Positions 23,344 through 34,304 are shown, counted from the first letter of the stretch. The stretch: 64,000 nt of DNA from Epiperipatus broadwayi (GCA_028023455.1 JAQFVV010012669.1:1120501-1184500); one strand, 5' to 3'. The notes: generated by a model from the letters alone, not told the origin. Numbers and translations: made by a program.

Positions 23344-26289
23344 CCTTATTCCCAGGAGGCTGTAAAGTCACCAACCAAGGCAGCGGTTGGTGGCCGAAGG
23401 CGGAGGGTGCTAAGAATCCCCTGATTGCGGACCCTGGCTGCCATTTGATGACAACTTTTTATTTAGGTACTTACAACTGCAGATCACTTTCAAGTGAAGG
23501 AAGATTGCAAGAATTAGAAGAAGAACTGTCTTATATTAAATGGGACATTATTGGACTTTGTGAAGTTAGAAGAAAAGGAGAAGAAACAATTGATTTAAAA
23601 AGTGGACATATACTCTATTATAAAGGCACACATATTTGAAATACAAGTGGAGTAGGATTCATTATAAATAAAAAGTGGAAGAACAATATTGTGGAGATTG
23701 ATGGTGTATCGGACAGAGTGGCAAGATTAGTTATACAACTTAATAGCAGATACCAAATGCAGATAATTCAGGTTTATGCCCCAACAAGTTCTCATAGTGA
23801 TGAAGTAGTAGAAGATTTTTATATGGATGTACAAAAGGCTTTTGATCAGAGTAAACAACATTTTAAAATTGTTATGGGAGACTTTAATGCTAGAATTGGT
23901 AGACAAATGAAAGATGAAATTGCTGTAGGTAATTTTGGTTATGGTAATAGAAATGAGAGAGGACATAGACTTGTGGAGTTTGCAGAAAAAGAAAAACTTT
24001 ATATTATGAATTCATTTTTTGAGAAAAATGTTAAAAGGAAATGGACATGGAAGCATCCAAATGAAGGTACAGCAGAATTGGATTATATTTTGACTAACAG
24101 AAAATACATATTTCAAGATTGTAATGTTCTTAATAAATTTAACACAGGAAGTGATCATCGATTAGTAAGGTGTAAGTTACGTGTTAATGTAAAACTAGAG
24201 AGACAAAAATTATTAAGAAAAACAATATTTACAGTTGATATTCCTAATCTTCAGAAACATTCTAATGAATTTAAATTAGAACTTACAAATAGGTTTCAAA
24301 TGTTAGGAGATTTTGAACATGATTCAGATTTGAATGAAATTAATATGAAAATAACTGATACACTTTTAAAAACTGCAACAAACATAGCTGGTAGAAAAAA
24401 GCAGCAATTGACTAATAAAATTTCTACTGAGACTAGAGAATTTATGAAGAAAAGAAGGAATATGAAGATATACAAAAATGATGTATTAAAAAGAATTGAA
24501 TATCTCGAATTTTGTAAAATGGTACGGAAAAGAGTTGAAAATGATATAAGAAAGTATAACTGTGAAATAGCAAGGAAAGCTGTAGAAGAAAATAAAAGTC
24601 TCAAAAATGTTAAACAACATTTTGGTATTGGTAGGAAATTTATATCTGCAATAAGAAAAAAAGATGGAATTATTACTAAAAAGAGAGATGACATCATGAA
24701 ATTGGTAGAAGATTTTTATCAAGAATTATATAGTAATAAAGAACAAGTACTTCCTATATCTATTACATCTTCCGAATTGCCCAGAATTTTAAATGAAGAA
24801 GTGAGACATGCAATTAAGTGTATGAAGAAAGGAAAGGCTCCAGGGAATGATGGAATTATAATTGATATATTAAAAGAAGCAGGTGAAGAAATAGAAATAA
24901 TTTTAGCAAAGTTATATACCAAATGTCTAAATGATAAAGATGTACCGGAAGATTGGAAGAATGCAGTAATAATATTAATATTTAAAAAAGGTGATAAAGA
25001 AGATATTAGAAATTACAGACCTATCAGCCTTTTATCAGTTTTATATAAAATTTTTACCAAGATAATTACAACTCGTCTACAGAGAACTTTGGATTTCCAC
25101 CAACCAAGAGAACAAGCTGGATTTAAAAGTGGTTTTAGTACAATAGATCATATCCAGGTATTGAGACAAGTCATAGAAAGGACAAACGAATATGAGTTGT
25201 CATTATGTTTTGGATTTGTAGATTATGAAAAGGCATTCGATTCTATACACATTTCTTCCGTGATTAAAGCATTGGATCATCAAGGTATAGATCCAGGATA
25301 TTGTCATATTTTAAAGAATATTTATAAAAATGCAACAGCAACAATTAGATTACATAATGATACTGGAAAAATCAACATTGAGAAAGGTGTAAGACAAGGT
25401 GACTCCATATCTCCAAAACTCTTTACAGCAGTGCTGCAAGAAGTATTTTGTGGATTAAAATGGGAAACTAAAGGAGTGAAAGTAAATGGAGAGTATTTAA
25501 GTCATTTAGATTTCGCAGATGATGTAATTGTTTTTGCAAATAATGCTTCAGAGCTGCAGGAAATGTTGCAGGAGTTAGCAGATGAAAGTAGAAAAGTAGG
25601 ACTAAAGATAAATGTTAAAAAGACTAAAGTAATGTTTAATCGATTTGCTCAAAATATGAAAATAAAGATTGATTATGAAGAATTAGAAGAAGTTAACAGT
25701 TACAAATACCTTGGTCAGATTATTAATACAGATGGAAACATAATGGAGGAAATTAATCATAGAATTAAACTTGGTTGGAGTGCTTTTGGTAGAAATAACT
25801 TGATACTAAAAGGAAATATGCCTATGTGTTTGAAAAGGATGGTTTTTAACAAATGTGTTTTACCAGTTCTTACTTATGGATCTGAGACTTGGACACTTAA
25901 TAGAAGAGCAATACAGAGACTTCAGACCACTCAAAGGAGTATGGAGAGATGTATGTTGGGAGTAACAAGAAGAGATCAAAAACGCAATGTATGGGTAAGA
26001 CAACAAACAGGTGTTACTGACCTTATTGAAAAAATTAAAAGATTGAAATGGAGTTGGGCTGGACATATTGCTAGAAGAGATGATAATAGATGGACAATTG
26101 AAATTTTAAACTGGATTCCAAGAGATTGTAAAAGACCCAGAAAGAGACCACATGTGAGATGGATGGATGAAATAAGAAAATGTGCAGGAGTGTTGTGGAG
26201 AAGAGAAGCTAAAGATCGGAGAAGATGGATTAAACTTGGAGAGACCTTCATCCTGCAGTGGATTGATAATGGTTGATGATGATGATGAT
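23344..26289 (+). mobile_element. RTE-like LINE copy 2, 5'-truncated
   Basis: Similarity to copies 1 and 3 starts at ccttattcccaggaggc, so the leader is missing. It ends in the GAT-repeat tail immediately before the TG of the Gypsy 5' LTR. The short motif ATTGTA stands on both sides (23338-23343 and 26288-26293) and may be its target duplication. It represents a different subfamily from copies 1 and 3 by several shared residue changes. Confidence 0.88.
23445..26276 (+). pseudogene. RTE-like endonuclease-reverse transcriptase ORF, one premature stop
   Basis: About 943 codons are open from ATG 23445 to TGA 26276 except for one TGA at 23637-23639 (codon 65), where the sister copies have a glycine codon. 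The endonuclease half shows TYNCRSLSS, DIIGLCEVRRKGEE, GDFNARIG and SDHRLV. The RT half shows APGNDG, EQAGFKSGFSTIDHI, VDYEKAFDSI, RQGDSISPKLF and DFADDVIVF. The C-terminus has RDQKRNVWVRQQTGV and WAGHIARRDD. This is the least damaged LINE ORF in the window. The stop removes the start of the endonuclease, so activity as annotated is unlikely. Confidence 0.92.
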
Positions 26290-27993
26290 TGTATCTATAT
26301 TGATATAGGCACATATAATTTTATCTAAAATTATATTATTAAAATAATCGTTCATAAAAGAAAAACATAAAATTAAACGTTGAAGAGTTTATTGCAGTTT
26401 GTTTTAGAAAAGGATAAGAATCAAATAGTTTTCTAGCGTTAGTTTTGAAATAAAAAAGCTACAATTAATTAATCAGAAGGGGAGAGGGGTGTTTCATTAG
26501 AGAAATTAAACTAAGGGTTATAAAAGGAAGTAAAGAGTTTTTATTAGTATTCGTAAAAATATAATTTAAAAAGTTAAAACATACAAATCTCTTTTCATTC
26601 AAGTTTAATTAAAGAAAAAATAATGTTAAAACTAAATAGTAAATTGTATTAAAAATATATGTGCGTATATATGTGCGATTTGTAAATAAATAAAATGTAT
26701 GCGAAATAAAAGAAGATTATCATTAAAAACACGGCAATGGCTATTAATAAAATAAAACAACACGTTTTATTGCATGGCTATTACTAATTAAGCAATCTTC
26801 CAAAACACGTTTATCAAATGATTATCACTGGAATTTGACAACAGATCTTTGCCGGAGATATTAGAAAGACAACAAGGCGCAGGTATAAATAGACCTTTTT
26901 TTATCGGACAGTAATCAGTTCACAAAAGTAATTGAGTAGTGCAGTTCAGAAATTAATTGAGTCAGTTAACAAACAAAATGCAGTGTTGAGAAGATTTTGG
27001 GAATTCATGCCTCTCCACAGCCTAAAAAGTCCGATGAAAACAGCAAGATCTGCCCGTGAAATAATGTCAACGTAACAACTTAGAAAATCTCCGTCAATAT
27101 CTAATTGTCTCCGATAGTAATAATCGTGAAAATCAGGAAACTCAGCAAGGAAACGTCCCAGCCGGCTGGTAAGCATTCATAATGGAAACATTTTCACCGA
27201 AAGCAGCCTCCAAAGAGAACAAAATTCTACGTCTACATTCAAAAGCCTAGGTAAAAACATTTGCTTATTTCATTTATACTGTAATAGCCATTGCATTGCA
27301 TTAATTCGTATGAATCTTTCAAGAGTCTAATTATATGAACTTTATATCATACATAAATGAACTATTGATGTGTGTGATTAAATTTCAAATGCTATGTAGT
27401 CCTTTATTATCATTATTTTGTGTGCATGAGTTAATATGTGCGTGATCCTTATATCAATATTATTAGTCAAAGTAGATAAATTCCCAGTGTTCTGTTATGA
27501 AAATATTCAAGAATATTTAAACTATTTAGAATGTTAATTTAAAATATGCGTGTGTTTTATTAGAAGTATAAAATGTTTAAATTTAGTAAATAAATGTTAG
27601 TTAATAAATTATCTTTCAAATTAAACTTTATTTGTCGGTCAATTCTTTTTATCAAGTCTTTTAACCACTAATTAAGTATAATCTATTAGTGATTACAAAC
27701 AACTGAGCTAGTCATGGATTTAGGCGTTGAGTTAGTGGCCACTGTTCAAAGTGCGTTGTCTATTCTTTTAGTATTCTTTTAGAATAAGCAGCTGGCGCCC
27801 GTGTTTATACACAAACAAAAAAAAGTGCTTTGAACTTGGTGTTGAACTCAACAGCCGAGAAGAAGCTATGTCCTGGAAATGTAACGCTAGTTATATACTT
27901 TATAGCTATCGTTTGGGCATACATACTCTCCGAGTATGTTCTTCTCTGCCTAAGAGGCCGGTGTTTCGAATGCACATATTCGAACACGGTTCA
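26290..27993 (+). repeat. Gypsy 5' LTR
   Basis: Starts TGTATCTATATTGATATAGG and ends ...gaacacggTTCA; 1704 bp, unusually long for a Gypsy LTR. Matches 32599-34304 almost perfectly. Two of the few differences fall within the first 10 bp, next to the LINE junction. It carries a TATA/initiator pair and an antisense open frame that both LTR copies keep. Confidence 0.9.
26884..26920 (+). promoter_or_regulatory. Likely Gypsy LTR core promoter (TATA + initiator)
   Basis: TATAAATA at 26884-26891 is followed 32 nt later by TCAGTT (26915-26920), a classical initiator sequence at the expected spacing. The same pair is in the 3' LTR (TATA at 33193). It would begin the R region and the genomic RNA. Assigned by motif and spacing only. 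Confidence 0.6.
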
Positions 27994-27995
27994 AA

Positions 27996-28018
27996 TGGCT
28001 TTACCCAATGTGGGCCGA
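27996..28018 (+). promoter_or_regulatory. Candidate primer binding site of the Gypsy element
   Basis: Two bases after the LTR's TTCA lies tggctttacccaatgtggg. It resembles the complement of the 3' end of an invertebrate tRNA-Lys (TGGCGCCCAACGTGGG), but with about three extra bases after TGGC. A cleaner 9-base lysine-type match, TGGCGCCCG, is at 27793 inside the LTR and recurs at 34104, so the assignment is uncertain. Confidence 0.35.
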
Positions 28019-28368
28019 ACTTGTCATAAATGACAGTTAATTAAATACTTTGTTCTTGTTGAAAATAAAAATCTAAAAAGTTAAATTACGTATGTAAAAG
28101 TGTTTTAATTTAAAAAAAAAAAAAAGAATTGACCGAAAATTTTTTTTTTCCGAAATGAAAAGAGATTTTGACATTTATGCTATCAAATCAGAGTCAATTA
28201 GATGTTATGGGCGGAGTTAAAGCATTAAGATCGGGTAGTGAAAAGGACTAAAAGGGTGGAGTTAGTGTGAGTTTCTGTCTTAGTAAGAAAAATAAATAAA
28301 TAAATCGTATAGTAAATTTAGTCTAACGTAAGCGCTAGTTTGAAAAAAATAAAATATATAGTTTCAAA

Positions 28369-29007
28369 ATGGGAAAAGATATAGAGCTGGAGGAATTAAG
28401 AAAAAGAGTAGAGGCGTTAGAAAGGGAATATCAGAATGGAAAAACATGGGAGCACATGCATAAAATGGAGGCAGTAAATCAGCTGCTAAAAATAAAAGCA
28501 TTCTCGGGGAACAGAGGGGAGAATCCGAGTGATCACTTAGAGAGCTTGGAACGTTATTGCACCTTGAATAGTTTAAGCGAGGGAGCAAGAATTGCCTTAG
28601 CTTGCAGTCACATACAGGGAGAAGCTCAGCTCTGGTGGAATTCATTATGTGTAAAACCGGCAACGTTCGGTGAATACAAGTGGTCATTGTTGGCAAACTA
28701 TAGGGGGGAGGAGCTACAGGAAAAGGTTAAGTTTCAAGTAGAGCAGGACAGGTGGCAGAAGGGGGAGTTATTTATTACATTTTTTCGTAGACAAGTAGCA
28801 AAATTGAGATCAATCACAGCATACAAATTATCGGAGCAGCATATTATGCGTATAGTTAGGCGTGGTTTACCTAAGAAGGTGGAACGAATAATGATTGGCA
28901 AGCAAATGGTAGAGCAGATGGCTGAAATACTAATGGCATTGGACAACAATAGGGAGGTGGTGGATGGTCAGGATGAGGATGAAAACGCAGAAGTTGATTG
29001 TACGTAA
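28369..29007 (+). CDS. Gypsy gag (capsid-like) protein
   Basis: 212 codons from ATG 28369 to TAA 29005-29007. The N-terminus is a charged helical segment (ELEELRKRVEALEREY). Then comes a retrotransposon gag domain with FSGNRGENPSDHLESLERY, ALACSHIQGEAQLWWNSL and TFFRRQVAKLRSI. It should form the particle shell. There is no CCHC zinc knuckle. The reading frame continues after the stop into pol in the same frame, so one stop codon separates gag from pol. The stop lies inside ACGTAAGTAG, which also fits a splice donor. Gag assignment is by family pattern and position. Confidence 0.85.
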   Translation: MGKDIELEELRKRVEALEREYQNGKTWEHMHKMEAVNQLLKIKAFSGNRGENPSDHLESLERYCTLNSLSEGARIALACSHIQGEAQLWWNSLCVKPATFGEYKWSLLANYRGEELQEKVKFQVEQDRWQKGELFITFFRRQVAKLRSITAYKLSEQHIMRIVRRGLPKKVERIMIGKQMVEQMAEILMALDNNREVVDGQDEDENAEVDCT

Positions 29008-29040
29008 GTAGCGAATCTGGTATGCAGTGGAGAAGAGAGC

Positions 29041-31194
29041 ATGCCCGTAATGGCACCTCAGAGCTGTCCAAAGATAGAGATAAAGGTAGGGGGGATTGCA
29101 ACTAGTGCATTGTTTGATTCGGGGAGTCAGGTATCGGTAATGTCACAGGAAATGTTTAATAAAATAAGTGACATTGACCCGGAAATTAAAATATTGCCTT
29201 TAAAAACAGTATATGTTTTGTTGGCTAATGGTAAGAAGGTGAGGTTGGCATCCAAACAGGCATGGGTGAAATTACACATGGCAGAGGGAGAATATATGCA
29301 CGTGCTGTTGATTTTGGAGGGACTGATTCACGAGGTTATATTAGGCTCGGATTTTATGTACAAAACAGGCTGTGTATTGGATTATAAACGAAGTCGGGCA
29401 GAAATAAACAATGTAATAATTCCGTTTACAAAACACCAAAAGGATGAGATAAATAAACAGAGTGATGCACAAAGTGCAGTAATGGAAATAGAGATAGGGG
29501 AAAAGGTGGATGAGTCAAGATGCATAAATGACAATCAAAGAGACCAACTGAAGAAATTATTCAATAGATATGAAAGCGTATTTTCCGAGGTTCCTGGGGT
29601 AATCCAAGGGTATGAACACAGGATAAGGCTTATGAAAGACCAACCATATCAAGCCCATGCATATCCCATACCTCATCAATATAGATGTGAAGTAGAAGAA
29701 CAAATAGACAAAATGCTTAAATGGGGAATTATATCTAAATGTTCATCTCCTTTCAATAACCCCATCGTAACTGTAAAGAAAAAAGATGGATCAATTCGGC
29801 TATGTTTGGACGCACGGCAGTTAAACAAGATAACAATAGCTGATACTAATGCTCCGCCGCCTATGAGCGAATTGTTATTGAAATTTCAAAATAAGAAAAT
29901 ATTTTCGACGTTCGACTTAACTGCCAGCTACTGGCAAATCAAACTTCATCCAGAGGATCGGAAATATACGGCATTTAAATATAACGGACGTGCATATAAT
30001 TTTAACCGGATTCCCTTCGGGCTAAAAAATAGTGGGGCAGGGCTTATACAATGTCTGGACCAAGTATTGTCAGATGATATTAAGAATTTAGTTATAATGT
30101 ATGTGGACGACATCGTGGTGGCGTCGGAAAGTATAGATGAGCACTTTGCGCATTTAGAAATGTTGCTGGGGGAGTGTGAGAGAAAGGGGATTCGAATTAA
30201 TTTAAATAAGAGTAAGATAATGACTGACGAGGTCAAGTTTGTAGGTCATATAATTACAGAAAGAGGGATATTACCTAATCCTGAAAAAATCCGAGCAATA
30301 CAGGAATTTCCCACACCCCGGAATAAAAAACATATTAAATCTTTTCTCGGACTCTGTAATTTCTATAATCGATTTTATAGAAATTTTTCACTTGACATGG
30401 AGCCGTTACTGCAGTTATTAAGAAAAGGGAAATCGTGGGTGTGGAATGAACAGCATGAGCATAGTTTTCAGAGCGTGAAGGTGGGATTTTTAAATAAAGT
30501 TATGCTGTCATATCCCGATTTCGACAAACCATTCTTTGTACAAACGGACAGCAGCGGGTTTGGATTGGGGGCTACGCTATTTCAGATACAGGAAAAGGGA
30601 CAGCACAGGGTTCTTTGTTTCATTAGCCGTTTACTAAAGGGACCGGAAGTGAACTACACTGTAACCGAGAAGGAAGCCCTGGCTATTGTGTGGGCATTCA
30701 AGAAATTCAGGCAGTATTTAGTAGGCTCTGAAGTGGTAGTAATCACTGACCATAAGAGCCTCGAATTTATTAATCACAGCTTCTTGAATAATAGCAGGCT
30801 AATAAGGTGGAGCTTATTCCTGCAAGAATTTAATTACAAAGTGGCTTACTGTCGTGGCAAGGAGAATATTGTGGCAGACACTTTAAGCCGATATCCGGTA
30901 GCTCAAGAACAACACTTGAGTTGTGACAGAGCGTATATAGCTGCCGCCAAAATATATAAAAGAAACGGGATAGAAGACGATTTGCATAGATTAAAGGAGC
31001 AGCAAGAGGAAGATAACGATTGCAGACAAATAATGGAGTATTTACGCAATCAGCCTGTAACGAAAACAGCCAATAATCCTCTGTGGAGGGACCGAAATCA
31101 CTGTTGTTTAAAGGGAGGACTCTTACAGCGTGTATTACGAAAAAAAAAAAACACGCATTATTCTTCCGGTCGCCATGAGAAAGCAAATAATTAA
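29041..31194 (+). CDS. Gypsy pol: protease, reverse transcriptase, RNase H
   Basis: First ATG of the open frame that follows the gag stop without a frame change; translation more likely enters from gag. Protease: ALFDSGSQVSVMS (active-site Asp about residue 26) and VILGSDFM. RT: RLCLDARQLNKI, STFDLTASYWQIKL, IPFGLKNSG and the catalytic YVDD (residues about 354-357). RNase H: FFVQTDSSGFGLGATLFQ and the ITDHKSLEF block. The frame leaves the family alignment at a run of 12 A (31140-31151) and stops at 31194; integrase continues in the +1 frame. RT and RNase H keep all visible catalytic residues. Confidence 0.93.
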   Translation: MPVMAPQSCPKIEIKVGGIATSALFDSGSQVSVMSQEMFNKISDIDPEIKILPLKTVYVLLANGKKVRLASKQAWVKLHMAEGEYMHVLLILEGLIHEVILGSDFMYKTGCVLDYKRSRAEINNVIIPFTKHQKDEINKQSDAQSAVMEIEIGEKVDESRCINDNQRDQLKKLFNRYESVFSEVPGVIQGYEHRIRLMKDQPYQAHAYPIPHQYRCEVEEQIDKMLKWGIISKCSSPFNNPIVTVKKKDGSIRLCLDARQLNKITIADTNAPPPMSELLLKFQNKKIFSTFDLTASYWQIKLHPEDRKYTAFKYNGRAYNFNRIPFGLKNSGAGLIQCLDQVLSDDIKNLVIMYVDDIVVASESIDEHFAHLEMLLGECERKGIRINLNKSKIMTDEVKFVGHIITERGILPNPEKIRAIQEFPTPRNKKHIKSFLGLCNFYNRFYRNFSLDMEPLLQLLRKGKSWVWNEQHEHSFQSVKVGFLNKVMLSYPDFDKPFFVQTDSSGFGLGATLFQIQEKGQHRVLCFISRLLKGPEVNYTVTEKEALAIVWAFKKFRQYLVGSEVVVITDHKSLEFINHSFLNNSRLIRWSLFLQEFNYKVAYCRGKENIVADTLSRYPVAQEQHLSCDRAYIAAAKIYKRNGIEDDLHRLKEQQEEDNDCRQIMEYLRNQPVTKTANNPLWRDRNHCCLKGGLLQRVLRKKKNTHYSSGRHEKANN

Positions 31195-32206
31195 ATATGC
31201 GCATAACACTTACGGACATTATGGGGCAAATAAAGTGGAAGGATGGCTGAGTCATTGGTTCTACTGGCCAGGAATGAATGCCAATATTGCAGACGTGATT
31301 GGTAGATGCACCATATGTTCAGCAACCAAGCCTGCTAACACATCAGGAGTCGGGCCGCTGCAACCTATATATGCCCAATGCCCGAACAGCTTACTAGTGA
31401 TAGACTTCTACAGACCTCTGCCTCCATTCAATAAAATGAAGTATCTCATGGTAACATATGACGTGTTTTCGAAGCTGGTGGTGGCATATCCAGTAGCTCA
31501 AGCTAACGCAAGACAGACTATTCGAGTATTGGAGCAACAATACTTTAAGACTGTAGGAATTCCAGACAAAATTCTGTCGGATCATGGAACGCCCTTTATA
31601 TCTAGCGAATGGAAGAAATGGACGGACAGGCGTGGGATAAGACATATACTTACGTCGATTCGTAACCCTCAGTCTAATCCGTGTGAACGGGTTATGAGGG
31701 AGTTGGGGCGTTTATTTCGGGTTTATATACAGGATGATCATCGCAAATGGGTGAAAGAAACATCACGAATAATCAACATGATAAACTGGTCAAGAAATGA
31801 GTCTACAGGATTCGAACCTGTTCGGCTACATTTTGGAAGAAATATTCCGTATCCGTTTGAGACTAAATTGCCAGTGGGGATAAATCCAATCAACCAGAGA
31901 AGAGATGCTAAGCAAGCACTTAACCGGTTAAGAAAAATGGGCATGTTACGGCAGAAGAGGCAGGGAAGACCTAAGGCCATATTCAGGAGGGGAGATGAGG
32001 TCATGGTGAGAGTTCATCCGGTGAGTCATCCTGAAAAACATATATACAAGAAATTCCAGCCAATATACGACGGCCCCTATATCATCAAGCGGCAATACGG
32101 TAATAACGCGTTTGTGATAGCACAGGGAATAGAGGAAAAGGGAACATATAATGCCCGGTCGTTGAGGTTAGTGAAAAGAGAAAAACAGCCACCGGACAAG
32201 CGGTAA
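31130..32206 (+). CDS. Gypsy integrase (continuation of pol after the A-tract)
   Basis: Open in the frame +1 to pol and overlapping it across the 12-A run. Residues after the run resume the pol alignment, so the ATG at 31130 is not a real start. Zinc-binding HHCC domain: HNTYGHYGANKVEGWLSHW with CTICSA. Catalytic core: VIDFYRPLPPF, LSDHGTPFISSEW and SNPCERVMRELGR supply the D, D and E. The C-terminal part (FRRGDEVMVRVHP, YDGPYIIKRQ, YNARSLRLV) is typical of Gypsy integrases. No chromodomain and no downstream env frame. The A-run may be a sequencing or replication slip, or a slippery site. Confidence 0.9.
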   Translation: MYYEKKKTRIILPVAMRKQIIKYAHNTYGHYGANKVEGWLSHWFYWPGMNANIADVIGRCTICSATKPANTSGVGPLQPIYAQCPNSLLVIDFYRPLPPFNKMKYLMVTYDVFSKLVVAYPVAQANARQTIRVLEQQYFKTVGIPDKILSDHGTPFISSEWKKWTDRRGIRHILTSIRNPQSNPCERVMRELGRLFRVYIQDDHRKWVKETSRIINMINWSRNESTGFEPVRLHFGRNIPYPFETKLPVGINPINQRRDAKQALNRLRKMGMLRQKRQGRPKAIFRRGDEVMVRVHPVSHPEKHIYKKFQPIYDGPYIIKRQYGNNAFVIAQGIEEKGTYNARSLRLVKREKQPPDKR

Positions 32207-32598
32207 TAATACTAAATGAAATGTTTAGGAATAATAATAATGACAAGGAGGCTTCATCGAATAAAAGATTTTTTTTCCCCACGCACATATTAATTAAGAA
32301 GAATAAAATATTTTTTCCCCCATGCACATATTAAGTAAGAAGAAACGCTTGTAAATAAACAGTTAAAAAAAAAAAAAATAAAATCTAAGTTAAATAAGTA
32401 GGTCAAATGAATGAGTTAACAGTAACAATTATAGGATTAAATAAATGAATAAAATAAAAGGTTTAATTAAAGGGATCGAATTAAATAAATAAATAACATG
32501 TCAACAAAATAAAAAATAAAAATTTAAGAATTAAAGTTGTCAGAGATAAAATGGTCAAAAATGACGCATTTTACTCTCAAAAAGGAGGGGTGGTGTAA
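32207..32598 (+). other. Gypsy 3' untranslated region and polypurine tract
   Basis: AT-rich, non-coding. It has a duplicated segment of about 45 bp (32266-32346; both units contain ttttttcccc and cgcacatatta or tgcacatatta). The polypurine tract caaaaaggaggggtgg at about 32578-32593 lies just before the 3' LTR, where plus-strand DNA synthesis would be primed. Confidence 0.7.
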
Positions 32599-34304
32599 TG
32601 TACCTTTATTGATATAGGCACATATAATTTTATCTAAAATTATATTATTAAAATAATCGTTCATAAAAGAAAAACATAAAATTAAACGTTGAAGAGTTTA
32701 TTGCAGTTTGTTTTAGAAAAGGATAAGAATCAAATAGTTTTCTAGCGTTAGTTTTGAAATAAAAAAGCTACAATTAATTAATCAGAAGGGGAGAGGGGTG
32801 TTTCGTTAGAGAAATTAAACTAAGGGTTATAAAAGGAAGTAAAGAGTTTTTATTAGTATTCGTAAAAATATAATTTAAAAAGTTAAAACATACAAATCTC
32901 TTTTCATTCAAGTTTAATTAAAGAAAAAATAATGTTAAAACTAAATAGTAAATTGTATTAAAAATATATGTGCGTATATATGTGCGATTTGTAAATAAAT
33001 AAAATGTATGCGAAATAAAAGAAGATTATCATTAAAAACACGGCAATGGCTATTAATAAAATAAAACAACACGTTTTATTGCATGGCTATTACTAATTAA
33101 GCAATCTTCCAAAACACGTTTATCAAATGATTATCACTGGAATTTGACAACAGATCTTTGCCGGAGATATTAGAAAGACAACAAGGCGCAGGTATAAATA
33201 GACCTTTTTTTATCGGACAGTAATCAGTTCACAAAAGTAATTGAGTAGTGCAGTTCAGAAATTAATTGAGTCAGTTAACAAACAAAATGCAGTGTTGAGA
33301 AGATTTTGGGAATTCATGCCTCTCCACAGCCTAAAAAGTCCGATGAAAACAGCAAGATCTGCCCGTGAAATAATGTCAACGTAACAACTTAGAAAATCTC
33401 CGTCAATATCTAATTGTCTCCGATAGTAATAATCGTGAAAATCAGGAAACTCAGCAAGGAAACGTCCCAGCCGGCTGGTAAGCATTCATAATGGAAACAT
33501 TTTCACCGAAAGCAGCCTCCAAAGAGAACAAAATTCTACGTCTACATTCAAAAGCCTAGGTAAAAACATTTGCTTATTTCATTTATACTGTAATAGCCAT
33601 TGCATTGCATTAATTCGTACGAATCTTTCAAGAGTCTAATTATATGAACTCTATATCATACATAAATGAACTATTGATGTGTGTGATTAAATTTCAAATG
33701 CTATGTAGTCCTTTATTATCATTATTATGTGTGTGCATGAGTTAATATGTGCGTGATCCTTATATCAATATTATTAGTCAAAGTAGATAAATTCCCAGTG
33801 TTCTGTTATGAAAATATTCAAGAATATTTAAACTATTTAGAATGTTAATTTAAAATATGCGTGTGTTTTATTAGAAGTATAAAATGTTTAAATTTAGTAA
33901 ATAAATGTTAGTTAATAAATTATCTTTCAAATTAAACTTTATTTGTCGGTCAATTCTTTTTATCAAGTCTTTTAACCACTAATTAAGTATAGTCTATTAG
34001 TGATTACAAACAACTGAGCTAGTCGTGGATTTAGGCGTTGAGTTAGTGGCCACTGTTCAAAGTGCGTTGTCTATTCTTTTAGTATTCTTTTAGAATAAGC
34101 AGCTGGCGCCCGTGTTTATACACAAACAAAAAAAAGTGCTTTGAACTTGGTGTTGAACTCAACAGCCGAGAAGAAGCTATGTCCTGGAAATGTAATGCTA
34201 GTTATATACTTTATAGCTATCGTTTGGGCATACATACTCTCCGAGTATGTTCTTCTCTGCCTAAGAGGCCGGTGTTTCGAATGCACATATTCGAACACGG
34301 TTCA
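32599..34304 (+). repeat. Gypsy 3' LTR
   Basis: TGTACCTTTATTGATATAGG to ...gaacacggTTCA, 1706 bp, the partner of 26290-27993. The length difference is one GT dinucleotide near 33727. Its right end meets (AT)8TG directly. Confidence 0.9.

Larger units (their letters stand above)
23340..34304 (+). mobile_element. Ty3/Gypsy LTR retrotransposon, young, with a LINE at its 5' edge
   Basis: Two long terminal repeats (26290-27993 and 32599-34304) enclose gag, protease-RT-RNase H and integrase regions in Ty3/Gypsy order, with no env-like frame. The LTRs differ by about nine substitutions and one 2-bp indel over about 1.7 kb by eye, so the insertion is recent. The right edge abuts (AT)8TG at 34305-34322, and the same 18 bp occur at 23324-23341, to the left of the LINE. 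The simplest reading is that the element inserted in an AT repeat and its true left edge (TGTACC) is at 23340, a LINE having later inserted a few bases into the LTR. The order of events is inference. Confidence 0.85.

Noticed and set aside
28364-28696. Minus-strand 110-codon frame over gag
   Set aside because: Antisense shadow of the gag gene, no family motif.
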